NCBI GenBank assembly: GCA_034006265.1
Contig: JAVETB010000128.1
Location: 1-5,816, forward strand
DNA length: 5,816 bases
DNA from: Syntrophus sp034006265
Lineage (GTDB): Bacteria; Desulfobacterota; Syntrophia; Syntrophales; Syntrophaceae
Direction of reading: 5' to 3'
This document shows, one piece after another, positions 1 through 5,494 of the stretch. Made by a program: the position numbers and the translations under genes. The notes below the pieces were generated by a model. That model was not told the DNA's origin and made no database searches. It saw only the letters and a program-made list of their open reading frames with translations. The first letter of the stretch is position 1. Every line of letters begins with the position of its first letter.

Positions 1-475
1 CAATATTTCTTTTCAATTCCTTATTTTCTTTTTCGAGGATCACAGAATTGACAAGGTAAGCCCCTATTTTCTTTCCTGACACCCATTCATCCGTGTCTTG
101 TAGTTCAAGCAATACTCTTCTTTGTTCCGCCTCTTGCGCCAGCAAAACACAAGCTTCCAGGTACTTCATTTCTAAGGTTGCAATTTCGTTTTGCAAATTC
201 CTAATCAAATTAGGAAGATTACTCATTGTTGGGCTTTCGGCGGTGTCTGTGCATTTGAAAAGAGATTCACATTCGACAACAACCTTGTGCCACGTATCAT
301 CGTCAATCGCTCGTCGCAGCTTCTCAACATTTTCGGAATTCTTTACTATTTCCGAAGCAGTGTTGTGTATAAAATGGTAAAGAGCCGTGCCTTCTTTAAC
401 CTTGAGATCGGTTATACCCAGAGCATTCGCCAGTTCAGTTATTAGAACTGTTTTGGTCAAACCCAGTCTTGACAT
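1..475 (-). CDS. Unknown phage protein, 5' part only (runs off left edge)
   Basis: An open frame starts at ATG 473-475 and stays open to the left edge, giving at least 158 residues (MSRLGLTKTVLITELANA...) with no stop, so only the N-terminal part is seen. The start is supported by AGGAGA five bases upstream, and the gene overlaps the end of the preceding small gene by 41 bases. I do not recognise a family. The first 75 residues look globular and partly helical. From about residue 80 on, the protein is rich in Leu, Glu, Lys and Gln with coiled-coil-like stretches (NLPNLIRNLQNEIATLEMKY; later LEKENKELKRN at the edge). No signal peptide or membrane segment is visible. Its place at the end of the recombination-gene run suggests co-transcription but says nothing specific about function. 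That it is coding is fairly sure; its role is unknown. Confidence 0.75.
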   Translation of the reverse strand, partial: MSRLGLTKTVLITELANALGITDLKVKEGTALYHFIHNTASEIVKNSENVEKLRRAIDDDTWHKVVVECESLFKCTDTAESPTMSNLPNLIRNLQNEIATLEMKYLEACVLLAQEAEQRRVLLELQDTDEWVSGKKIGAYLVNSVILEKENKELKRNI

Positions 476-707
476 TTCGCTCTCCTACGGATTTTTTCAA
501 AATTTCATAAGATTTGGGGCTCATTATAAGGCAATCATTCATCTGCATAATGTTGGGTTTGGTCACAGTTTTATACCCAAATCGTTTTGACCACTTCTTC
601 TGTGTGCGTCTTTTTCTGTGGTGTTTTATAGGTGTGCGGATAATTTCATCAACATAGTCACTTATCACTATCCTCAAACCACTCAGATTACCAAGCATTC
701 CTATCAT
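435..707 (-). CDS. Small basic KKWxKRxG-motif protein (90 aa), unknown function
   Basis: This 90-residue protein starts at ATG 705-707, which overlaps the TGA of the preceding Rad50 C-lobe gene in an ATGA junction. The open frame extends upstream to 827, but that part only shadows the C-lobe gene, so I chose the coupled start; the ribosome binding site is weak (AGG about 10 bases upstream), which suits re-initiation. The N-terminal part has a GLRIVISDY stretch, followed by a very basic segment (about residues 28-43) with KKWSKRFG at 37-44, and then CLIMSP at 59-64 and a short helix. The protein at 2848-3174 shares the GLxVxxSxY-like start, the KKWxKR[YF]G motif and a proline exactly 20 residues after the glycine, so the two are probably homologous. 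The basic patch could bind nucleic acid, but this is inference. No named family is recognised. Confidence 0.75.
   Translation of the reverse strand: MIGMLGNLSGLRIVISDYVDEIIRTPIKHHRKRRTQKKWSKRFGYKTVTKPNIMQMNDCLIMSPKSYEILKKSVGERNVKTGFDQNSSNN
481..486 (-). promoter_or_regulatory. Ribosome binding site for the gene starting at 475
   Basis: AGGAGA on the minus strand, five bases before the ATG at 473-475. It lies inside the 3' end of the preceding small gene and supports a start that creates a 41-base overlap. Confidence 0.7.
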
Positions 708-1285
708 AGAACTTTGCCTGCTTCGATTTCTATTATAGTGTCTGCGGCCTCTATTACTTCGGGCAAATGTGAAATTAAAATGAATTGATGGCCCAAAGAA
801 GTCAAAGTTTTCAGCATTTCGGGACAACGATCAAGGAGATCACGGCTGACAAACTTAAAGGGTTCATCTCCAATAATTACTTTGCTGTCACCGGACAAGT
901 GGACAAAGGCTACGCGTCCAGCAAAACTAGCAACGTCGATGGGGCCTCCGCCCACAGAGTCTTTAGGTTCAAGTTTTAACCCATCTTTCTCGAAAAGTAT
1001 GTTGGCTTCCGTAGCATTACGCTTTATCCCTGTTTCAATAACACAGGAGTAAGGATCGGGGAATATATCCGCCTGTGCCATGGAAATAAGATTGGAAATA
1101 GTATCAACTACTTCTTTCTGTACTACATCCGCTTGAAATTGAAAGAATTCTCGTGCCTTAGTCAAACCATCAATAGAAAGTGCTACGGCATCAAGAGTTT
1201 CCTCCATATTCTGTATTTGCGATTCCACGGCTTCCTGTTGACCTTTGAGGTTTGAGATCCTATCTCTGAGTTCATGGAAAGTCAT
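704..1285 (-). CDS. Rad50/SbcC-like ATPase, C-terminal half (stand-alone C-lobe)
   Basis: This 193-residue protein resembles the C-terminal end of Rad50/SbcC (T4 gp46-like) ATPases. Residues 1 to about 70 are helical and coiled-coil-like, corresponding to the base of the returning arm. SVGGG at 110-114 followed by PIDVASFAGR is in the position of the ABC/SMC signature (usually LSGGE). Walker B is VIIGDE at 136-141 with catalytic Glu141, followed by PFKFVS and a D-loop-like SRDLL. The H-loop is ILISH with His173. There is no Walker A, so it cannot bind and hydrolyse ATP alone in the usual way; it should pair with the N-lobe protein encoded at 3147-4208. ATG 1283-1285 lies two bases after the stop of the coiled-coil gene, with GGAG five bases upstream, so translation is probably coupled. 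Expected role: ATP-driven control of the Mre11-like nuclease at DNA ends. The family call is strong; joint assembly is inferred. Confidence 0.88.
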   Translation of the reverse strand: MTFHELRDRISNLKGQQEAVESQIQNMEETLDAVALSIDGLTKAREFFQFQADVVQKEVVDTISNLISMAQADIFPDPYSCVIETGIKRNATEANILFEKDGLKLEPKDSVGGGPIDVASFAGRVAFVHLSGDSKVIIGDEPFKFVSRDLLDRCPEMLKTLTSLGHQFILISHLPEVIEAADTIIEIEAGKVL

Positions 1286-1287
1286 AA

Positions 1288-1524
1288 TTACTCCAGAAGA
1301 GCACTAGCTTTTTCGATAAGCTCTTCCATTTCGGAAGTGAGCCGCTTTACCTCTTCATCGTAGTCGGATAAGAGTTCTTCCGCCTCTTCGATGGTTTCTA
1401 CTTCGAAAACTTCTTCCAGTTCCTTCATTATGGATTCTTTCTTGCCTTCAAGGTTTGCCTTTTCCAGCTTGGCTTTTTCCAAAGCTTCTTCCAAAGACTT
1501 CAACTTTTTAATTGGATCTATCAC
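1288..1524 (-). CDS. Small coiled-coil protein, possible second arm of split Rad50
   Basis: This 78-residue, strongly charged protein (rich in Glu, Lys and Leu) has heptad-like spacing over nearly its whole length: about residues 5-40 form one predicted helix, TIEEAEELL (44-52) begins a second, and it continues to the C-terminus. It has no cysteine, Walker motif or membrane segment. It starts at GTG 1522-1524, inside the end of the Mre11-like gene (17-base overlap), supported by GGAGG six bases upstream. It ends two bases before the C-lobe gene. Small acidic coiled-coil proteins can look alike by composition, so homology is hard to judge. Its position directly before the Rad50 C-lobe, exactly where the second coiled-coil arm would be in a full-length Rad50, suggests it supplies or stabilises that arm. 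This is inference. Confidence 0.8.
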   Translation of the reverse strand: MIDPIKKLKSLEEALEKAKLEKANLEGKKESIMKELEEVFEVETIEEAEELLSDYDEEVKRLTSEMEELIEKASALLE

Positions 1525-2455
1525 TCACGGCCTCCATAATGTCGTTTATTATTTCCACTACATGTTCTTCCATTTCACAATTATCATTCACGGCCTTCTT
1601 TATTCTATCAGAAAATTGAAGACCTATCAGGTTTGAGTCTTTCAAGCCTTCAGCAAACTTTTCAACGATAATTTTACGCTCTTTCCCTATCGAAACCTCT
1701 TCTTCTTTGAAAACATCAAGCTCTATAGGGAAGTATTGTTCTTCGTGCGTGTTGTTGGGTACGTAGGTAATATAAAATTTGGGCTTGTAGTCCTTCTGAT
1801 CGATATTCTTTCTCATCATAGAACCACACATTACTAAGCGCCTGCTCCTGTAGTTAGTGATGAAGGGTTTATGATTGTCTCCAGCAACAATAAGATTGAA
1901 CTTATGTGTTTTTAGAAGGATAGACGCCAGCTTGAACCTTTCTTCCCAGAATTCATTTTTCTGATCAACAATCATATCATGAATTGCTAGGATATTATAG
2001 GCTTCTGTGTTCTGTATTTCAGGTATTTCTTCCCCGAAACTGCAACCATAAACGTTTATGGGAGCCATTCCATTTTCTCTGTGATCAAATATCTCTTTCG
2101 GTGTTGAACACAGATGAGTAATGAGGCCACTGTTTACCAAGGATTCGTAGGGCGTACTCTCGAAATGAGAATGGTACCTTACATCATGCTGGCCCGTTAT
2201 AGTTAGAAACCTTCCCTGTCCTACGAAACTTTCCCATCTTTTCAGTTCTTTCAAAAGGAAGTTTGTAACCTTATACGTTACAGAATGATGATCAACAATG
2301 TCACCGGCACAAATTATGTAGTCTACACCTTCGTCTAAGCAGTAGTCTATAAAATACGAGAACTTGAACATGAAGGTGGCGAAATAATCATCCTTCCTGT
2401 TCTTAGGCACTTTTGTTGTACCATGGAGATCACTGAAGTATGCAAACTTAATCAT
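1508..2455 (-). CDS. Mre11/SbcD-like metallophosphoesterase (recombination nuclease subunit)
   Basis: This 315-residue protein has the calcineurin-like phosphoesterase motifs of Mre11/SbcD (T4 gp47-like) in order: FSDLHG (7-12; Asp9, His11), AGDIVD (50-55; Asp52), TGQHD (87-91; usual form GNHD), AIHD (157-160; His159) and AGDNH (191-195; usual form GHxH). The two departures are Gln89 for the metal-binding Asn and Asp193 for the first His. Residues about 245-315 are a charged helical tail, in the place where Mre11 proteins carry their Rad50-binding region. Its length is in the range of phage and bacterial homologues. ATG 2453-2455 overlaps the stop of the DUF488-like gene by eight bases and has AAGGAA five bases upstream. 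It lies between the two Rad50 halves, which supports a joint role in cutting and resecting DNA ends. Catalytic activity is expected, but the motif changes leave some doubt. Confidence 0.9.
   Translation of the reverse strand: MIKFAYFSDLHGTTKVPKNRKDDYFATFMFKFSYFIDYCLDEGVDYIICAGDIVDHHSVTYKVTNFLLKELKRWESFVGQGRFLTITGQHDVRYHSHFESTPYESLVNSGLITHLCSTPKEIFDHRENGMAPINVYGCSFGEEIPEIQNTEAYNILAIHDMIVDQKNEFWEERFKLASILLKTHKFNLIVAGDNHKPFITNYRSRRLVMCGSMMRKNIDQKDYKPKFYITYVPNNTHEEQYFPIELDVFKEEEVSIGKERKIIVEKFAEGLKDSNLIGLQFSDRIKKAVNDNCEMEEHVVEIINDIMEAVSDRSN
1531..1535 (-). promoter_or_regulatory. Ribosome binding site deciding a GTG start
   Basis: GGAGG on the minus strand, six bases before GTG 1522-1524. It lies inside the 3' end of the Mre11-like gene and justifies the non-ATG start of the coiled-coil gene. 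Confidence 0.75.
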
Positions 2456-2864
2456 GGTATTTCCTTAATAGCCCCAAAGGATTCTTGAGGGCACGCTTTA
2501 CTGCAAATTCTTGTGAAGTCATTCCATGAGAAATCAACCAATCCCTTATCAAATGCCTGTGGCAGAACTTGTCGGAACTTTCATAGCAAAGCAAAACAAC
2601 AGAACCAAGACCGCTGTACACATTGTAAAGATCCATAACGACTTTTGAAACATCCAACTTATTCAGAACTTGTTTTGTGTATGCTTCTTTGAAAAACCCA
2701 TCATTTACCTGGCCGTTCTTATACACCTTTAACAAATCTTCTGGTGGGAACAGCGGAGGGTAAGAAGCTATATCTAATCCTTTGGGTAGATATCGACATA
2801 CTGCGATAGGCACCACAGGTACAGGAATCTTTTTCCAGTTTGCAAAATTACAAGTGAATATCAT
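2448..2864 (-). CDS. DUF488-like protein (138 aa)
   Basis: The best landmark is VVLLCYESSDKFCHRHLIRD (89-108), which matches the conserved core of the DUF488 family: a hydrophobic strand, then LLCxE (91-95), a short loop, and CHR (101-103). The biochemical activity of the family is not, to my knowledge, settled. Upstream, residues 13-24 are a hydrophobic IPVPVVPIAVCR strand, and 37-45 are a proline-rich segment. The two conserved cysteines could bind a metal or act as nucleophiles; this is speculation. ATG 2862-2864 has AGGAG seven bases upstream and overlaps the preceding gene by 17 bases; the 3' end overlaps the Mre11-like gene by eight. Its presence inside a recombination operon may mean a DNA-end or nucleotide-related role, or simply a passenger gene. 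Family assignment rests on one motif block. Confidence 0.75.
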   Translation of the reverse strand: MIFTCNFANWKKIPVPVVPIAVCRYLPKGLDIASYPPLFPPEDLLKVYKNGQVNDGFFKEAYTKQVLNKLDVSKVVMDLYNVYSGLGSVVLLCYESSDKFCHRHLIRDWLISHGMTSQEFAVKRALKNPLGLLRKYHD

Positions 2865-3174
2865 ATTTCATCTCCTGCCCTGTTTGATATTGTGTATCAT
2901 CAATGAAGTTCCGCAGTTCAAAACGCCAAACTACAGAAGGATGACAGAGAATGAAAGATCCGCAGATATCAGCGTCTTCCCTCGGTTCCCAATTTCCACC
3001 GTAACGTTTGAGCCACTTTTTCCACAATCTTTTATTGTAAAAACGTTTACGGAATTTGCAAGGACGCACAAAGCAAAAATATTCTGAAGTGAAAACCGGA
3101 AGGCCCATAAACTGCAATCCAGAATCCATAGCTGTTTCTCGTTTAACTACCACTTTTTGTTGCAAACGGGACAT
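2848..3174 (-). CDS. Small basic KKWxKRxG-motif protein (108 aa), unknown function
   Basis: This 108-residue protein begins at ATG 3172-3174, inside the zinc-hook codons of the Rad50 N-half gene (28-base overlap). The start is supported by AAGGAG eight bases upstream; an internal Met16 has a poorer site and would avoid the overlap, so it remains an alternative. A basic segment (residues 39-57) contains KKWLKRYG at 52-59, followed by ILCHP ending at Pro79 and a helical C-terminus. It is probably homologous to the 90-residue protein at 435-707: same KKWxKR[YF]G motif, same 20-residue distance to the proline, similar GLxVxxSxY stretch before. Four cysteines are present but not in a clear zinc motif. 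Function unknown; the Lys/Arg/Trp-rich part would suit nucleic-acid contact. Confidence 0.75.
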   Translation of the reverse strand: MSRLQQKVVVKRETAMDSGLQFMGLPVFTSEYFCFVRPCKFRKRFYNKRLWKKWLKRYGGNWEPREDADICGSFILCHPSVVWRFELRNFIDDTQYQTGQEMKYDIHL

Positions 3175-4208
3175 ACCTTATTCTCCTTTTTGAATGCCGC
3201 CAAATCATCAATAGCTTTCTTGGCATCGCGTACAGATTGTTTGAAACCAGCGTCATGCCTCTTGAAGTTGGCGAGGCAGCTTCTAAGCTTAGAAGCTCGG
3301 TTCTGTAGCTCTGTAAGCTCAGGCAGGGCTGTTTTGGCCTTCTTTATATGCTCGTTTGCCTTTTTTGTATCGCAGCAAGAGCCAAGCTTCGAATTTACAG
3401 ATTGGAGATTGACAATGTGGTTGTAAAGAATACCACGAATGTCTTTGTACTCAACATAAGAATCCACAGATTCTTTAAGCTCTTGAATAAGATTTCCAAG
3501 CTTTCCTATATCAATAATTGGCGTTGCTTCGATTTCTTTCAAAGCAGTAACATGTTTGTACAAGGTGGTGTGGAAATCTTTGAACTCTTCGGCCTCGTTG
3601 TGCATTTCTTCAATAACTTTGAGTTGCTTTTCCGCTCTCTTCAAGTTCTTAAAGGCATCTTTGCTTTTAATCAGCTTGCCTAAAAGTTCTTTGGTTGCCG
3701 TTTCCTTAGACTTTTCAGCACGAATTCTACTGTTTGTTTCTTTCAGGATATTATCAATTATGGACACACCAGAAAGCTGATTGATTTTCTTGGCCACTTC
3801 TCCGGCGGAATCATCTATAAGAAAAGAAGTACCAAATTGTTGCTGGATATTATAGTCACCAAACCCAGATATCTCTTTTACCTCTTCTGGAACATCAGAA
3901 CGCAAAGCCTTCAGTTCTACAGGTTTTTTACTTTCCCCTTTATAGACTTTGTAATTGTTCTCTGTGTCGGATCGTGATTTTACAATTTTGCCTGTATCAA
4001 AAATCAAAGTTACTCGCGTGGGTCCGTTGGAATTATAACGTCTAAACGCCCAACCGCTGGGCCTGTTTTCCAGAACCCAGCGAATGGCACGAATAACACT
4101 TGATTTACCTTGATCAGAAGCACCACTTATGACATTTATACCCTCAGAAAATTCAATTTCTGAGTATTCGTGGGCTTGAAAGTTTTCAAGTATCACTTTT
4201 TGGAGCAT
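3147..4208 (-). CDS. Rad50/SbcC-like ATPase, N-terminal half ending at the zinc hook
   Basis: This 353-residue protein is the N-terminal half of a Rad50/SbcC/gp46-type ATPase. A typical start (VILENFQAHEYSEIEF) leads to Walker A GASDQGKSS at 29-37 (Lys35), then a Q-loop region around NIQQQFG (120-126). From about 150 to 340 the chain is mostly helical coiled coil. It ends CPVCNKKW (346-353): the CxxC zinc hook that lies at the apex of the arms in Rad50 and joins two molecules through a shared zinc. The stop follows four residues after the second cysteine, so the returning arm, signature motif and Walker B are missing; these are encoded at 704-1285, with a possible arm piece at 1288-1524. Full-length relatives are one chain (T4 gp46 is about 560 residues). 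ATG 4206-4208 shares one base with the ligase stop, with AGGA eight bases upstream. Confidence 0.9.
   Translation of the reverse strand: MLQKVILENFQAHEYSEIEFSEGINVISGASDQGKSSVIRAIRWVLENRPSGWAFRRYNSNGPTRVTLIFDTGKIVKSRSDTENNYKVYKGESKKPVELKALRSDVPEEVKEISGFGDYNIQQQFGTSFLIDDSAGEVAKKINQLSGVSIIDNILKETNSRIRAEKSKETATKELLGKLIKSKDAFKNLKRAEKQLKVIEEMHNEAEEFKDFHTTLYKHVTALKEIEATPIIDIGKLGNLIQELKESVDSYVEYKDIRGILYNHIVNLQSVNSKLGSCCDTKKANEHIKKAKTALPELTELQNRASKLRSCLANFKRHDAGFKQSVRDAKKAIDDLAAFKKENKVCPVCNKKW
3183..3188 (-). promoter_or_regulatory. Ribosome binding site embedded just before the zinc-hook codons
   Basis: AAGGAG on the minus strand, eight bases before ATG 3172-3174. The same bases encode Lys-Glu (residues 341-342) just ahead of the CPVC hook of the Rad50 N-half, so this stretch serves both as protein code and as a translation start signal. 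Confidence 0.7.
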
Positions 4209-5494
4209 TACATTGTTCCTATCAAATCTTCTCTTTCTTTTACGAAAGAAGGATGCTGCATAGAGCCATCCTTAGTGACCGTTTTATATTCGACTTCAAC
4301 AATTACGGGAGGGTCTCTAAAGAATGACACACGCTGGGTATCACTGTACCCAATACCCTGCCGTACACGCACACCATTGAAATCAACAATCAGTGCTCCA
4401 AGCATACCTTCATACTTGCCCGTACCTTCTTCAACACCGACAACCTTAAGATCGGCAGAGAACCAATCCTTTACCTTGCACCAGAATTTGCTTCTGCGGA
4501 ATTCGTACTTCTCATCAGCTTTCTTCAGCACAAGACCTTCAAGCTTCCTTTTGAAGACAACATCCAGAAAGTACTTTTTGAAGTCATCAAAGTCATCAAA
4601 CACAACTTCTTCCGTAAAGGAAGTTTTTGTCAGAACTCCTTCCTTGTGAAGCTCTTCTATCACTTCTTTAAGAATGTAACTTCTTTCTTCCTGTATAAAG
4701 GGCAGAGAAGGACAATCGAAAAGCACAAGGCGAAACTTCGAAGGATCCATGTCCTTTATACGGCGAACCTGCCTCATCTGATCTTGAAAATCTTCACCTT
4801 CGAAAGTTACTTCACCATCGAGTGTGGGCATTTCTTCAAGATCGTATCTGCGCTGAAGTTCTTTGGCCAGTGTAATAGAATCTTTGTTCAAGATATGAAA
4901 GTTTTCGTACAGTTTGCCAGAACGTGAAATGTAGGAAGGTCGAGTAGGAACGGTGTCGATCCAGACACGGACACCGTTGGCCTTAATGGAACCTATAATG
5001 TTGTGCCAACCGCCACAAAAAGATACGAACTCGTCAAGTTCTTTTGAAAACGTATCGTATCTGTGGAGGTAGCGAACTGCGAATTCACAAAGCATTGGAT
5101 TGTGTTCAAACAGGGAAGGGTAGTAAATCTTCCAGGTCCTGAGATTTACACCGCAGCGCAAATCTTTGTTCACAATTCTGCCTACCACTTCACATGTAGC
5201 ATCATCTTCGCACAGGTTATGAAGCTTGGAAATTTCGGCATTACTCGCACCTTTCTTTTCTGAAAGCATGTGCAGCATATCAAAAATGGCATCATCGTCC
5301 GATTTCTTGATAATCTTGGAAGCCTTCTTAGGAAATTTGTTGATGTTGAATGCCTTGCGTGAGTCATACGCATTCATGACCACTTCCTTGAAGTACGGAA
5401 TATCCAAGGACTGCTCAATGTATTTTTTCTTCTGCTTGGCAGCACGGGTACCAGCAATCTTATCCAAGGCATCAAGAACAGGTTTAAGGCTCAT
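4208..5494 (-). CDS. ATP-dependent DNA ligase, T4 gp30-like
   Basis: This 428-residue ligase seals nicks in duplex DNA by enzyme-AMP and DNA-AMP steps. Residues 1 to about 150 resemble the N-terminal DNA-binding domain of T4 ligase (LDALDKIAGTRAAKQKKKYI; VNKDLRCGVNLRTW at 109-121). The nucleotidyltransferase domain follows: motif I KANGVR at 171-176 with the AMP-accepting Lys171, motif Ia-like SRSGKLYENF (190-199), motif III LDGE (225-228), motif IV EGLVLK (319-324) and motif V WCKVKDW (338-344). The OB domain ends with a motif VI-like FVKERED (417-423). The lysine sits close to its place in T4 ligase (Lys159). The odd point is Asn173 where the family has Asp (KxDG). ATG 5492-5494 overlaps the upstream stop in an ATGA junction and has GGGGAG six bases upstream. 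It leads the recombination genes, suggesting nick sealing in phage replication and repair. Confidence 0.93.
   Translation of the reverse strand: MSLKPVLDALDKIAGTRAAKQKKKYIEQSLDIPYFKEVVMNAYDSRKAFNINKFPKKASKIIKKSDDDAIFDMLHMLSEKKGASNAEISKLHNLCEDDATCEVVGRIVNKDLRCGVNLRTWKIYYPSLFEHNPMLCEFAVRYLHRYDTFSKELDEFVSFCGGWHNIIGSIKANGVRVWIDTVPTRPSYISRSGKLYENFHILNKDSITLAKELQRRYDLEEMPTLDGEVTFEGEDFQDQMRQVRRIKDMDPSKFRLVLFDCPSLPFIQEERSYILKEVIEELHKEGVLTKTSFTEEVVFDDFDDFKKYFLDVVFKRKLEGLVLKKADEKYEFRRSKFWCKVKDWFSADLKVVGVEEGTGKYEGMLGALIVDFNGVRVRQGIGYSDTQRVSFFRDPPVIVEVEYKTVTKDGSMQHPSFVKEREDLIGTM

Noticed and set aside
708..827. Longer form of the 90-aa protein starting at 827
   Set aside because: The extra 40 residues lie wholly over the Rad50 C-lobe gene in another frame and are of odd, basic composition. 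The ATG at 705-707 forms a typical ATGA coupled junction.
1283..1320. Possible frameshift fusing the 78-aa coiled-coil protein to the C-lobe protein
   Set aside because: The C-lobe frame has a TAG just upstream of its ATG, a slip at the nearby A run would hit this stop, and a GGAG lies at the right distance for a separate start.
3147..3149. TAG at the end of the Rad50 N-half as a recoded sense codon
   Set aside because: It is the only TAG used as a stop here; I found no evidence that reading through would give a Rad50-like arm, and the other genes end with TAA or TGA, so recoding cannot be supported from this window.
3147..3174. Possible -1 frameshift at CAAAAAG (residues NKK after the hook) joining the Rad50 N-half to the 108-aa protein
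   Set aside because: The heptamer is not a proper slippery site, and the 108-aa protein does not look like a Rad50 return arm. It has its own good ribosome binding site and start.
4170..4649. 159-residue open frame on the plus strand
   Set aside because: It is antisense to the ligase and Rad50 genes, low-complexity Ser/Thr-rich, and has no domain signal. The other plus-strand frames are likewise shadows.
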